Shown here in pieces: positions 9,338-18,322 of a stretch of 64,000 bases of DNA (the stretch's first letter is position 1; each line of letters opens with the position of its first letter). Origin of the DNA: Clostridium_AD sp937920395 (GTDB lineage Bacteria; Bacillota; Clostridia; Clostridiales; Clostridiaceae). The position numbers and the translations under genes are program-made. Below the pieces are notes generated by a model. It was not told the DNA's origin and did no database searches. It worked only from the letters and a program-made list of their open reading frames with translations. The DNA lies in NCBI GenBank assembly GCA_052274345.1, contig DAVZGP010000011.1, positions 1 through 64,000 on the forward strand. Reading direction: 5' to 3'.

Positions 9338-9349
9338 TTGATAATCATT
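9331..9349. promoter_or_regulatory. Fur-box-like operator over the fur -35
   Basis: The plus strand reads ATGTCAATTGATAATCATT. Its TGATAATCATT segment is identical to the right part of the classical 19-bp Fur box, while the left part is degenerate. It covers the predicted -35 hexamer of fur, as expected for autorepression by Fe-Fur. Confidence 0.5.
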
Positions 9350-9425
9350 TAGTATTAAGAAAATAGGATAATTTGTTTAAAAATTTTTTGAAGTTAATTA
9401 ATTAAGACTTTCTTAAGTAATAGGA

Positions 9426-9683
9426 TTAGTCCTCATCAGAAGAAATCGCTTCATACGCTTCTGAAATCATTTCAAACTCTTCATCATCTTCTATTGTAAC
9501 TAAAATATCACTACCTTCTGCATCCTTCTCAATTCTCAGTGCAATTGCATCAATATCTTCTTCTCCAGTTGGTGCAACTATGACATATTCCTTGTCTTTA
9601 ATGTCCAATTTTGTCAGCACATCAAATTCAATTTCCTTACCTTCTTCATCATACAATAAGATTGTTTCTACATTATTATCCAT
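9426..9683 (-). CDS. DUF1292 domain protein
   Basis: An 85-residue, strongly acidic small protein of the DUF1292 family (YrzB in Bacillus), function unknown. It is rich in Asp and Glu, with the pattern EGKEIEFDVL, DKEYVIVAPTGEED and a C-terminal EDDEEFEMISEAYEA. In Firmicutes this gene follows ireB and ruvX, as here, so the order ireB-ruvX-DUF1292 is the conserved arrangement. Length is normal. No catalytic motif is visible. Confidence 0.9.
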   Translation of the reverse strand: MDNNVETILLYDEEGKEIEFDVLTKLDIKDKEYVIVAPTGEEDIDAIALRIEKDAEGSDILVTIEDDEEFEMISEAYEAISSDED

Positions 9684-9727
9684 TTTTTTAGTCTCCTTTA
9701 CATTATGTAATAAATAGTGTTTTAATT

Positions 9728-10147
9728 TTATAAATGTGTTCCTAAACTGTCTAAATATCCTTGTAAAATGAAAGTAGCTGCAATTTTATCTACAATTTTT
9801 TTTCGTTTTGATCTTGATAAATCGCCCTCAAGCATTACTCTATTAGCAGCTACTGTAGTTAATCTTTCATCCCACATTTCCACTTTTAAATTCAATGTTT
9901 CTCGAAGCTGTTCACAAAATCTTTGGACCTTTTCTCCTTGTGGTCCAATAGTGCCATTCATGTTTTTAGGAAGTCCCGATACAAAACTTTCTACATTGTA
10001 TTTTTTGCATATTTTGTCGATTTCTTCTATGTCTAGTACTATGCTTTTTCTCTTAATTGTAGTAATTCCTTGTGCCGTTAGCCCCAGAGGATCACATACA
10101 GCTATCCCTATCGTTCTGTCTCCAATATCTAATCCTAATATTCTCAT
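9728..10147 (-). CDS. ruvX: Holliday junction resolvase-like RuvX/YqgF (RNase H fold)
   Basis: A 139-residue RNase H-fold nuclease. The N-terminal MRILGLDIGDRTIGIAV holds the first acidic residue. The central SGLPKNMNG motif and the DERLTT motif supply further conserved positions, and the C-terminal DKIAATFILQGYL completes the family signature. Members are proposed to resolve Holliday junctions or process 16S rRNA 5' ends; the cellular role differs between species. It lies between ireB and a DUF1292 gene, the standard Firmicute order, although a terminator (10199-10229) separates it from ireB. Confidence 0.93.
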   Translation of the reverse strand: MRILGLDIGDRTIGIAVCDPLGLTAQGITTIKRKSIVLDIEEIDKICKKYNVESFVSGLPKNMNGTIGPQGEKVQRFCEQLRETLNLKVEMWDERLTTVAANRVMLEGDLSRSKRKKIVDKIAATFILQGYLDSLGTHL

Positions 10148-10198
10148 GTAAACCGCCTTTACAATTTGCCTTACTATGATACAGTATTATCTTAAAAA

Positions 10199-10229
10199 AT
10201 AAAATGCCCCTATGGGCATTTTATTTTTT
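10199..10229 (-). terminator. Intrinsic terminator after ireB
   Basis: AAAATGCCC (10201-10209) pairs with GGGCATTTT (10214-10222) around a very short loop. On the minus strand the stem overlaps the ireB stop codon and is followed by a T-rich run. It probably makes ireB the last gene of its transcript or sets partial read-through into ruvX. Confidence 0.8.
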
Positions 10230-10478
10230 TATGTCTAGATAAGATTTTAAAACTTCTTCTAATATTTCATCTCTTTCTAGCTTTCTTACTAACGCCCTTG
10301 CTCCATTATAGTTCGTTATATAAGTAGGATCTCCAGAAATTAAATATCCTACCATTTGGTTTACTGGGTTATATCCCTTTTTTATAAGCGAATTATATAC
10401 GTCAGTTAAAATAGTTTTTGTTAAATCCTTTTTATCTTTTACAAAATCAAATTGGACTGTATTTTGATTAGTATCCAT
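10221..10478 (-). CDS. ireB: IreB family regulatory phosphoprotein (UPF0297/YrzL)
   Basis: An 85-residue small cytoplasmic protein. In Enterococcus IreB is phosphorylated by the PASTA kinase IreK and negatively controls cephalosporin resistance. Family features are the N-terminal QNTVQFDF, YNSLIKKGYNPVNQMVGYL and SGDPTYI segments. The start at 10478 follows AAGGAAGGGG at 8 nt; an upstream in-frame GTG has no ribosome binding site. The order alaS-ireB-ruvX is conserved in Firmicutes. A kinase partner is not in the window. Confidence 0.92.
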   Translation of the reverse strand: MDTNQNTVQFDFVKDKKDLTKTILTDVYNSLIKKGYNPVNQMVGYLISGDPTYITNYNGARALVRKLERDEILEEVLKSYLDIKK

Positions 10479-10660
10479 ACTATACACCCCTTCCTTATAA
10501 TACACTAAACACTGTAATTTACCACATCTTAGTACACTCGGAAATCACTTCGTAATATTTTATAATTTTATAACTATAATAAATTATACAATTATATACT
10601 AACAATACTTAAATTACTTCTAACTAATTATATTATAAAACAACTATTACAAAAAGTATA

Positions 10661-13306
10661 CTATTTTACCAATCTTTCAATAATAGAGCATACATTATTT
10701 ATTGCTTCATCTAATTTATCTGGAAGTTTACCACCAGCCTCTGCCATGTTTGGTCTACCGCCACCACCACCACCAGCAATTTTAGCTACTTCTTTAATTA
10801 TTTTTCCACAATGTATTCCTTTATCTATTGCAGACTTAGATGCCATTGCAACAAATTGTACTTTGTCGCCTGCACTACTTCCAAGGACTACTACACCATC
10901 CACAAGTTTATCTCGGAGTTTATCCGCTAAATCCCTTAATGCCTCTGCGTCCATATTACGTACAGTACCAAAAATCACCTTAACACCTTTAACTTCTTTA
11001 ACATTGTTTAACATTTCATCTACTGAAGAACTAGCGAGTTTACTTTTCAATAATACTATTTCCTTTTCTTTATCTTTTAATTCAACTAATTGAATTTGTA
11101 ATTTATTAATTATATCCTTTTCGAGGCATTTTAATGTACTTGCAATATTTTTTAATTGATTACCTTTATCCTCTAGAAATTCAATAGAATTAATGCCTGT
11201 TATAGCTTCAATTCTTCTAACTCCAGCAGCAACCCCTGATTCAGATAAAATTTTAAAAAGTCCTATTTCTCCTGTATTTTTAACATGAGTACCTCCACAT
11301 AATTCCTTACTAAATTTTCCTATAGATACAACTCTAACATCATTTTGATACTTTTCATCAAATAATGCTATAGCTCCACTTTCCTTGGCCTTTTCTATAG
11401 TCATAACACTCGTATTAACTGCATATGCCTTTAAAATATTGTCATTTACTATCTTTTGGACTTTAATAATTTCAAAATCTGTTAATGCAGAAAAATGAGT
11501 GAAATCAAATCTTAATCTATCTTCATTTACATATGATCCTGATTGATGAACATGATCTCCTAGAACTTCTTTCAATGCTTCTTGTAGCATATGAGTTGCT
11601 GAATGATTTCTACAAATTTCTTCCCTTCTATCCTCATCAACCTTAAGAATTACAGATTCATCTGTTAACAATCTTCCATTAGTCACTTTAACAAAATGCA
11701 CTATTTTTCCTGAAACACTCTTTTTACAATCATAAACCTCTGCCTTGAAATTATCATTAAATATTATTCCCTTGTCTCCGATTTGACCTCCCATTTCAGC
11801 ATAGAAAGGTGTAACTTCCGTTACAATTATACCCTTTGAACCTTTTGAAATTTCTGAAACAATTCCGTCACCGCTAATTATAACTTTAACTTTAGATGAC
11901 AACTCAGTTTTATCATATCCTTCAAATTTAATGTCTATATCTTTAGGAATTAAATTCAGTGCATTATCTGAGTTACCCATGTAATCGGACTGTCCTCTAG
12001 CATTTCTAGCCATCTGCCTCTGGTTTTGCATTTCAATATTAAATTCTTTCAAATCAATCTTTATACCTACATCTTCGAGTATTTCTTCAGTAAGCTCATA
12101 TGGGAATCCATAAGTATCATATAATTTAAAAGCCTTGTCTCCACCTAATATTTTATCATTATTAGCTGTAAGTTCTTGTATATAACCTTTTAATATATCC
12201 ATACCAGAACCAATAGTTTCAAGAAACCTTTTCTCTTCAATCTTTACAACTTTCTTAATATAAGATGCTTTCTCACTAAGTTCTGGGTACGCTACGCAAG
12301 AATTTTTTATAACCATATCACAAAGTTCATACAAAAAAGTATTCTTAATACCAAGTAGTCTACCATGCCTTGCTGCGCGCCTTATTAATCTTCTTAATAC
12401 ATAACCTCTACCCTCGTTAGATGGAAGTATCCCATCACTTATCATGAAAGTTGCGCTCCTAACATGATCGGTTATAATCTTTAACGATACATCACTTGTA
12501 GTATTTTCTCCACATTTAGTATCAGTAACCCTTGATACTTCCTTTAAAATGTTTTTTATAGTATCCACTTCAAATATGCTATCCAAACCTTGCATAATAG
12601 CAGATATTCTCTCAAGTCCCATTCCTGTATCTATATTAGGATTCTTTAATTTATTATAATTACCTTTTTCATCTTTATCAAATTGAGTAAATACTAAATT
12701 CCAAAATTCTATTATTCTATCTTCATTTCCTGCATTAATAAATTCTTCACTAGTCTTTATGCTACCTAATTTTACATTCCTATCAAAATGTATTTCTGAG
12801 CTAGGTCCACAAGGTCCTTGACCTATTTCCCAAAAATTCTCTTCTTTTCCTAATTTGAAAATATGTAATGGATCAATATCAGTATTTTCATTCCATACAT
12901 TAAACGCCTCATCATCCTCTAAATATACAGTTACATATAACATTTCTTTTGGTATATTTAAAACCTCAGTAACATATTCCCAAGCCCATGGAATAATTTC
13001 CTTTTTAAAATAATCACCAAAAGAAAAATTACCTAACATTTCAAAGAAAGTACCATGCCTTGATGTCTTACCTACATTCTCAATATCTCCTGTTCTAATA
13101 CACTTTTGACAATCAGTTACCCGAACACTAGGTGGCGTTTGAATTCCGGTAAAATATGGTTTAAGTGGTTGCATACCAGCATTTACAAGTAATAAACTAT
13201 TATCATTCTTAGGTACTAGAGGGAAACTCTCCAGTCTAAGATGTTTTTTGCCTTCAAAAAATGTCAGAAAGGATTCTCTAATTTCATTCAGTCCTAAATT
13301 TTCCAT
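10661..13306 (-). CDS. alaS: Alanine--tRNA ligase
   Basis: An 881-residue class II synthetase that charges tRNA-Ala. The N-terminal catalytic domain contains QKCIRTGDIENVGKTSRH and GMGLERI. The editing domain carries the zinc motif HSATH and the paired CGGTHV, which clear mischarged Ser- and Gly-tRNA-Ala. The C-terminal C-Ala domain ends with a glycine-rich AGGGGGGRPNMAEAGG segment. Length is normal. The ATG has a GGAGGAG site. Upstream lies a T-box leader whose predicted specifier is an alanine GCU codon, so expression should rise when tRNA-Ala is uncharged. Confidence 0.98.
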   Translation of the reverse strand: MENLGLNEIRESFLTFFEGKKHLRLESFPLVPKNDNSLLLVNAGMQPLKPYFTGIQTPPSVRVTDCQKCIRTGDIENVGKTSRHGTFFEMLGNFSFGDYFKKEIIPWAWEYVTEVLNIPKEMLYVTVYLEDDEAFNVWNENTDIDPLHIFKLGKEENFWEIGQGPCGPSSEIHFDRNVKLGSIKTSEEFINAGNEDRIIEFWNLVFTQFDKDEKGNYNKLKNPNIDTGMGLERISAIMQGLDSIFEVDTIKNILKEVSRVTDTKCGENTTSDVSLKIITDHVRSATFMISDGILPSNEGRGYVLRRLIRRAARHGRLLGIKNTFLYELCDMVIKNSCVAYPELSEKASYIKKVVKIEEKRFLETIGSGMDILKGYIQELTANNDKILGGDKAFKLYDTYGFPYELTEEILEDVGIKIDLKEFNIEMQNQRQMARNARGQSDYMGNSDNALNLIPKDIDIKFEGYDKTELSSKVKVIISGDGIVSEISKGSKGIIVTEVTPFYAEMGGQIGDKGIIFNDNFKAEVYDCKKSVSGKIVHFVKVTNGRLLTDESVILKVDEDRREEICRNHSATHMLQEALKEVLGDHVHQSGSYVNEDRLRFDFTHFSALTDFEIIKVQKIVNDNILKAYAVNTSVMTIEKAKESGAIALFDEKYQNDVRVVSIGKFSKELCGGTHVKNTGEIGLFKILSESGVAAGVRRIEAITGINSIEFLEDKGNQLKNIASTLKCLEKDIINKLQIQLVELKDKEKEIVLLKSKLASSSVDEMLNNVKEVKGVKVIFGTVRNMDAEALRDLADKLRDKLVDGVVVLGSSAGDKVQFVAMASKSAIDKGIHCGKIIKEVAKIAGGGGGGRPNMAEAGGKLPDKLDEAINNVCSIIERLVK

Positions 13307-13352
13307 AATATCTCCTCCGTTTATTTAAAATTAATAAATTTTATAATATAAA

Positions 13353-13612
13353 AAAAACCTTAACTCCCCTAAAACAAGGGACGAAAGGTTTCCGCGTTAC
13401 CACCCTAATTATATCGCTATATAATTAATAAAATTAAATATATAACAATACCTCTCAATAAAACCAGGTTCAGAGATAGCTTCAATATACCCAATCAAGA
13501 AGTTTTCACCATCCACTCCCTCTCTAAATGACTCCATATATTTACTAACTCTCATCATTACCTAATACTAACTTTACTATTAATTATAACATATTTTAAT
13601 TAAACACTCATT
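13353..13612 (-). promoter_or_regulatory. T-box leader of alaS (tRNA-Ala sensing)
   Basis: The minus strand contains the T-box GGGTGGTAACGCGG (13392-13405), which pairs with the NCCA end of uncharged tRNA. It is followed by a terminator with AAACCTTTCG and AAGGTTTTTTT arms (about 13353-13391). The Stem I region (about 13450-13560) holds GAAGCTA; the GCT at 13478-13480 is an alanine codon in the place expected for the specifier. The leader starts just downstream of a consensus promoter and runs to alaS. The fold of Stem I was read by eye and not computed. Confidence 0.92.
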
Positions 13613-13618
13613 ATATAA

Positions 13619-13647
13619 ATTATAAGTAATAATCTATTTCTTGTCAA
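13619..13647 (-). promoter_or_regulatory. Sigma-A promoter of alaS
   Basis: On the minus strand, consensus -35 TTGACA (13642-13647) and consensus -10 TATAAT (13619-13624) are spaced by 17 bp. Transcription should start near 13612 at the beginning of the T-box leader. Confidence 0.85.
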
Positions 13648-13670
13648 TATTTAAGAATTGATTGCCATAT

Positions 13671-14699
13671 CTAAAATAAATAATAATTTAAGTCCTCATA
13701 TATAACTTTAATTATTACGCCTAATGGTACTGCGAGAATCATACCTAATATTCCTCCAACTGATCCACCTATCATTAATAATAATATTACCGTTAATGGA
13801 TGCATGCTTATACTTTCTCCAATTATTTTTGGGGATAATAAACTTCCTTCAATTTGTTGAAGTACAAATAACCATATAGCGGTATATAACGCTGTTTTAG
13901 GAGATACTAGTAGTGCAATTAATATTATTGGAATTATACCCAATACAGGACCAAAATAAGGAATTATGTTGAAAATTCCGTTTATTAAAGATAATATTAA
14001 AGGAAAATCAACTTTCATAAAAATTAGTATTAAAAAAGTAGCAATAGTTATAATTCCACATAAAATAATCTGGCTTATAATATATCTTCCTAATACCTTA
14101 TCAATATCATCAATAATTTTTTTTATTATAGTTCTGCTCTCGGGAGGAAAAATTATTAATGTTTTATTTATCATATTTTCACTATCACATAAAAAGTAAT
14201 ATATTATTAAAGGCGAAACCATGTAAGTTATTATATTCTCGCCAAGTCCCATGATAAAATTAAGTAACTTATTGAATATTAAAATTATTTGTGTATTAGA
14301 TTTATAATATATAGTATTTATAATACTATTCATTATTTTATTCGTGTTTAACACCTTTATTTTTGTTTTCGCATTTGTTAAGTAACTACCAAAATCCTTT
14401 ATTACTTTATTTATAGATAAACTTTCTCTAAATATTGATGGTATTACAACTATAAATGTTAGTACTATTAAAACTAATAACCCAACTACTATTAAAGCAG
14501 AAGCCGCTCTTTTATTCACTCCTCTTCCAATTAAAAACAAATATAACGGTTTTAAACTATACGCTATTATAAACGATATAAATATTAAATTTATTAGTTG
14601 TTTAACGATTGGAATTCTTATAGCTATAGCTATTATTACTACTAATGTCACAATACCTACAACACATATAACTAGCTTCTTTTTATTATTTTTTTTCAT
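13671..14699 (-). CDS. AI-2E family transporter (PerM-like membrane protein)
   Basis: A 342-residue polytopic membrane protein with about seven or eight hydrophobic helices and the family's C-terminal GNxFNIIPYFGPVLG-like and PLGVIIKVIYEDL segments. The family includes TqsA-type exporters and sodium/proton antiporter relatives, so the substrate is unknown. The start at 14699 is supported by AGGAGA upstream; a longer frame begins at 14789 without a site. It overlaps the upstream PRC-barrel gene by 14 nt, so the two are translationally coupled. A second member of the family is at 53685-54725. Confidence 0.88.
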   Translation of the reverse strand: MKKNNKKKLVICVVGIVTLVVIIAIAIRIPIVKQLINLIFISFIIAYSLKPLYLFLIGRGVNKRAASALIVVGLLVLIVLTFIVVIPSIFRESLSINKVIKDFGSYLTNAKTKIKVLNTNKIMNSIINTIYYKSNTQIILIFNKLLNFIMGLGENIITYMVSPLIIYYFLCDSENMINKTLIIFPPESRTIIKKIIDDIDKVLGRYIISQIILCGIITIATFLILIFMKVDFPLILSLINGIFNIIPYFGPVLGIIPIILIALLVSPKTALYTAIWLFVLQQIEGSLLSPKIIGESISMHPLTVILLLMIGGSVGGILGMILAVPLGVIIKVIYEDLNYYLF

Positions 14700-15192
14700 C
14701 TGATTTCTCCTGTATAAAAAAGTTATGAGGCATACTTTTAAAACAATATTTATCATGATTTGGAATATAAAGAATATTTTCTTCGCCAAGTATTAATTGA
14801 TTTATTAGAAAAATTCTTTTTCCACGAAGTAAATTTGTGATAAATCCAGAAGACACTATCACACCCTTTATTACAAAATCATTTCCTGTAAAGGTAATAT
14901 CCTCAACCATACCCAATATATTTCTATATATATCTATTACATCCATACTAATAAAACTATGTAAATATAGCTGTGTACTTTTCACTACCTTTTTAACCAC
15001 CATGTCTTTATTAAAAAAAATAATATCTTCCGTTAGTACACTCAGATTTTTCTGAAAAAAATTATATGGAGAAATTAAAAAACCAATTACTTTACCTTTA
15101 TTAAAATCTATTAATAAATCTTTAATAAACCCAATTTTTTTACCATCCACACTCACAACATTCATAAACATAAAATCTTTACTTTTAAACAT
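14686..15192 (-). CDS. PRC-barrel domain protein
   Basis: A 168-residue soluble protein. The N-terminal half has the PRC-barrel pattern (SVDGKKIGFIKDLLIDFNKGKVIGFLI), and a second barrel-like segment, GMVEDITFTGNDFVIKGVIVSSG, follows at about residues 95-120. PRC barrels serve RNA processing (RimM) and sporulation (YlmC/YrrD-type) proteins. This one resembles the YrrD-like group. The start at 15192 is chosen for the GTAGGAGA site; the ATG at 15255 has none. It is cotranscribed with an AI-2E transporter gene. Function is not known. Confidence 0.82.
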   Translation of the reverse strand: MFKSKDFMFMNVVSVDGKKIGFIKDLLIDFNKGKVIGFLISPYNFFQKNLSVLTEDIIFFNKDMVVKKVVKSTQLYLHSFISMDVIDIYRNILGMVEDITFTGNDFVIKGVIVSSGFITNLLRGKRIFLINQLILGEENILYIPNHDKYCFKSMPHNFFIQEKSDEKK

Positions 15193-15399
15193 ATTGTCTC
15201 CTACACCAAAAGAATTTAAATATTTTTTATTGTACTTATGTTTTCCAATTAGCATAAATAATATTACATAAAATAAATATAAATTATCATTAACACTATT
15301 GCGTATATATCTTTTAAATAGTATAGTTATTTAGTAATTTTGATATTATAATATTTTTTTGATTTGTTTGATTTTTAAGAAAAGAGGTTAAAACTAATA

Positions 15400-16629
15400 A
15401 TGAAAAAATCAATTATAAGCATATTATTAATTTTCGGGTTAATTCTATCTGGCTGTAGTAATTCTAACCATAGTCCTATACCCAAGGTCAAAAACAACTC
15501 TGAAATTCATACTTTAAAGGTAAAGCCTATTGATTTAGTACAGAAACAGATTGATTCTATGAGTTTGGATGAAAAAATCGGTCAATTGGTAATTATTGGA
15601 TTAGATGGTTATACGATAAACAATAATACGATTAATTTAATTAAAGCTCGTAAAGTTTCCGGTGTTATTTTATTTAGTAAAAATGTAGAAAATTCCAATC
15701 AATTAGTTAAGTTAATTAATTCTATTAAAACTAATAATCAACTAAATAGAACGCCTATGTTCGTGTCAGTTGATGAAGAAGGTGGAAGGGTATCAAGAAT
15801 GCCATATGAACTAAAAAAGCTTCCCTCAAATCAAACAATAGGTAATAAAAATGATTCTACCTTGAGTTTTAACACTGGAAAAATAATTGGTGAAGAACTT
15901 AAGACTTATGGATTTAATATGGATTTTGCTCCAGTACTAGATATAAATAGTAACCCAGATAACCCTATAATAGGTGATAGATCCTTTGGTAATAATTCTA
16001 GTATAGTAAGCAAGCTAGGTATTGCAACCATGAAAGGTATAATTAATAAAAATATAATTCCTGTTGTAAAACATTTTCCAGGGCATGGTGATACCTCCGT
16101 TGATTCTCATGTAGGCCTTCCAGTAGTAAATAAAAATTTAAAAACGCTTAATAATTTTGAACTATTACCTTTTAAGTCAGCTATAAATAACAATGTCGAT
16201 GCTATTATGGTTGCACATATTTTACTTAACAAAATAGACTCCAAATATCCTGCTAGCATGTCAAAACCTGTTATAACTGATATACTAAGAAAAAAATTAA
16301 ACTTCAACGGAGTAGTTATTACTGATGATATGACCATGGCGGCAATAATAAAATATAATGACATTGGAATTGCTGCCATTAGATCTATTAATGCTGGCAG
16401 TGATATTATTTTAGTATGCCATGAATATAATAATGAACTAAAAGTAATTAATTCACTAAAGACTGCCGTCCAAAGTAAAAGAATATCAGAAAAAAGGCTT
16501 AATGAGAGTGTGTACCGTATACTGAAACTCAAAGAAAAGTATAAACTCAATAATGACACGTTAAACACAATAAATACCAACAAAATTAATGAAATTAATA
16601 ATAAAATAAAATCATTCTCAAATTATTAA
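15400..16629 (+). CDS. Family 3 glycoside hydrolase lipoprotein (NagZ-like beta-N-acetylhexosaminidase)
   Basis: A 409-residue lipoprotein. A signal peptide ends in the lipobox LILSGC, so the protein is probably anchored on the outer face of the membrane. The GH3 barrel contains FVSVDEEGGRVSRM, the KHFPGHGDTSVDSHVGLP motif with the Asp-His pair of the NagZ subgroup, and VITDDMTMAAI, in which Asp is the likely nucleophile. NagZ enzymes release N-acetylglucosamine from muropeptides, so a cell-wall recycling role is expected. It is a monocistronic plus-strand gene with a weak AGAGG site, closed by the terminator at 16632-16676. Confidence 0.92.
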   Translation: MKKSIISILLIFGLILSGCSNSNHSPIPKVKNNSEIHTLKVKPIDLVQKQIDSMSLDEKIGQLVIIGLDGYTINNNTINLIKARKVSGVILFSKNVENSNQLVKLINSIKTNNQLNRTPMFVSVDEEGGRVSRMPYELKKLPSNQTIGNKNDSTLSFNTGKIIGEELKTYGFNMDFAPVLDINSNPDNPIIGDRSFGNNSSIVSKLGIATMKGIINKNIIPVVKHFPGHGDTSVDSHVGLPVVNKNLKTLNNFELLPFKSAINNNVDAIMVAHILLNKIDSKYPASMSKPVITDILRKKLNFNGVVITDDMTMAAIIKYNDIGIAAIRSINAGSDIILVCHEYNNELKVINSLKTAVQSKRISEKRLNESVYRILKLKEKYKLNNDTLNTINTNKINEINNKIKSFSNY

Positions 16630-16631
16630 AT

Positions 16632-16676
16632 AAAAATGGGACTACATTGATTCATCCTCAATGTAGTCCCATTTTT
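16632..16676. terminator. Bidirectional intrinsic terminator
   Basis: Arms of 19 nt (16632-16650 and 16658-16676) are perfectly complementary, including GGGACTACATTGA, around a 7-nt loop. A T-run on each side lets it terminate both the NagZ-like gene and the convergent iscU paralogue. Confidence 0.92.
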
Positions 16677-16689
16677 ATTTAAACTTATG

Positions 16690-17073
16690 CTACCAAAGCT
16701 TAAGATTTTGTGATTCTCTATAATTATTTATTGCATTATGTATAGTTTGCTCTGCAAGTACAGAGCAATGCACTTTCACAACTGGTAGACCCTCTAAAGC
16801 CTCAATAACTGACTTGTTGGTTAGTTTCCAAGCTTCTTCTAGTGTTTTACCTTTTATAAGTTCTGTCGCTATGCTTGACGACGCTATGGCAGAACCACAA
16901 CCAAACGCTTTAAATTTAACACTATCTATTATATTGTCCTCCACCTTAATATAAATTTTCATTATATCCCCACAATTAGGGTCACCAGCTTCTCCAATAC
17001 CATTAGCATCACCTAAAACGCCCATATTCCTTGGACTATAAAAATGCTCCATAACCTTATCGCTGTATTCCAT
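16690..17073 (-). CDS. IscU/NifU-like Fe-S cluster scaffold, second copy
   Basis: A 127-residue scaffold protein. The three cluster-binding cysteines are in GDPNCGD, GCGSAIASS and VHCSVLAE. It shares most of its sequence with the 141-residue IscU at 18323-18748, including SPRNMG versus NPRNVG and LIKGKxxxxAWKLTN, but lacks that protein's C-terminal GHDGHGEITEE tail. It lies downstream of mnmA, after a hairpin (17161-17196), at the end of the isc operon. It may deliver sulfur or clusters to a different client, or it may be a recent duplicate. Catalytic residues look intact. Confidence 0.9.
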   Translation of the reverse strand: MEYSDKVMEHFYSPRNMGVLGDANGIGEAGDPNCGDIMKIYIKVEDNIIDSVKFKAFGCGSAIASSSIATELIKGKTLEEAWKLTNKSVIEALEGLPVVKVHCSVLAEQTIHNAINNYRESQNLKLW

Positions 17074-17160
17074 AATTTCACTCCTTTTCTTCGCAAAAAT
17101 GTTTATAATTTTATGCGAAAAGTTACTTTATAATATTACCTATTATTTATTCTAAATAAC

Positions 17161-17196
17161 AGAGGGATACCTAGTTTCTTAACTAGACATCCCTCT
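17161..17196 (-). terminator. Hairpin between mnmA and the second iscU gene
   Basis: AGAGGGATACCTAGTT (17161-17176) pairs with AACTAGACATCCCTCT (17181-17196), leaving a small internal loop. The tail on the minus strand is only weakly T-rich. It may give partial termination or act as an RNA-processing point in the isc transcript. Confidence 0.55.
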
Positions 17197-17235
17197 GCTA
17201 TAACCACTAACTAAAGTAGCTTCATTTACAAATCT

Positions 17236-18312
17236 TTATATGATTTTCTCTATTATTCCTCCGCCAACTACTAAGTTTTCTAAATAGAAAACTACTGATT
17301 GACCTTTGGTTATAGCTCTTTGTTTCTCTTCAAAAACAACCTTTACTCTATTATTTTCAATAGGAATTAAAGTAGCCGGTTGTGGAATTGCGGAATATCT
17401 AATTTTAGCAGTAATTTTTAAATTTGAAGTTAATGTATCAAAGAGAATAAAATTCAAATCCTTAGCTATGAGTCCAATTTTAAAAATGTCCTCTTCATCG
17501 CCTACTATTACTTGATTAGTTAAAGGATTAATATCATTAACAAAGACAGGTTTTCCAAGAGCAATTCCTAATCCTTTTCTCTGCCCAATAGTGTAGTAAA
17601 CTATCCCTTTGTGTGTTCCCAAAACTTTTCCTTGCTTATCAACAAAGTTTCCTTGTTTTATCTCTCGACCACTATATTTTTTAATATAATTCCCGTGGTC
17701 ATTATCAGGTATAAAACAAATTTCTTGACTGTCTCTTTTTTTAAAAACTTCAAGCCCAATTCTCTCTGCAATTTTTCGTATTTCTGGTTTTGTATATTCA
17801 CCACAAGGCATTAGAGTATGTCTTAATTGTTCTTGAGTTAAACTATATAAAGCATAAGTTTGATCTTTTTTATTATCTTCTGAATTTTCAAGCACATACC
17901 TCTCACCTTGTTTTTCAATCTTAGCATAGTGACCTGTAGCTATATAATCAGCACCAAGAGCCCTTGCTTTTCTTAAAAACTCATCAAATTTAATAGTCCT
18001 ATTGCATACAATACATGGATTTGGCGTTCTGCCCTCCATGTACTCATCAACAAAGTTATCAATAACATTTTTTTTAAAAGCATCTTTAAAGTTCATAACA
18101 TAAAATGGTATATCTAATACATCTGCAACACGTCTTGCATCATTTGCAGCTGAAATAGAACAACATCCACCTTCATTTTCCTCATAATCAGGATTATCTG
18201 GTGAGAGTTTCATCATAATGCCTATAACCTCATAACCTTGCTTTTGCAAAAGATATGCAGCTACAGAACTATCTACCCCACCGCTCATTCCAATAACTAC
18301 TCTTTTCTTCAT
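17236..18312 (-). CDS. mnmA: tRNA-specific 2-thiouridylase MnmA
   Basis: A 358-residue enzyme that adds sulfur at C2 of wobble U34 in tRNA-Lys, -Glu and -Gln. The PP-loop GMSGGVDSS is at residues 8-16. Catalytic cysteines lie in TPNPCIVCN and QEICFIPDN, and the C-terminal domain has the usual beta-barrel segment. Length is normal. The gene follows iscU and iscS directly, so the desulfurase that feeds it sulfur is encoded in the same operon. The gap to iscU is 10 bp. Confidence 0.97.
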   Translation of the reverse strand: MKKRVVIGMSGGVDSSVAAYLLQKQGYEVIGIMMKLSPDNPDYEENEGGCCSISAANDARRVADVLDIPFYVMNFKDAFKKNVIDNFVDEYMEGRTPNPCIVCNRTIKFDEFLRKARALGADYIATGHYAKIEKQGERYVLENSEDNKKDQTYALYSLTQEQLRHTLMPCGEYTKPEIRKIAERIGLEVFKKRDSQEICFIPDNDHGNYIKKYSGREIKQGNFVDKQGKVLGTHKGIVYYTIGQRKGLGIALGKPVFVNDINPLTNQVIVGDEEDIFKIGLIAKDLNFILFDTLTSNLKITAKIRYSAIPQPATLIPIENNRVKVVFEEKQRAITKGQSVVFYLENLVVGGGIIEKII

Positions 18313-18322
18313 CCAGTACCAC

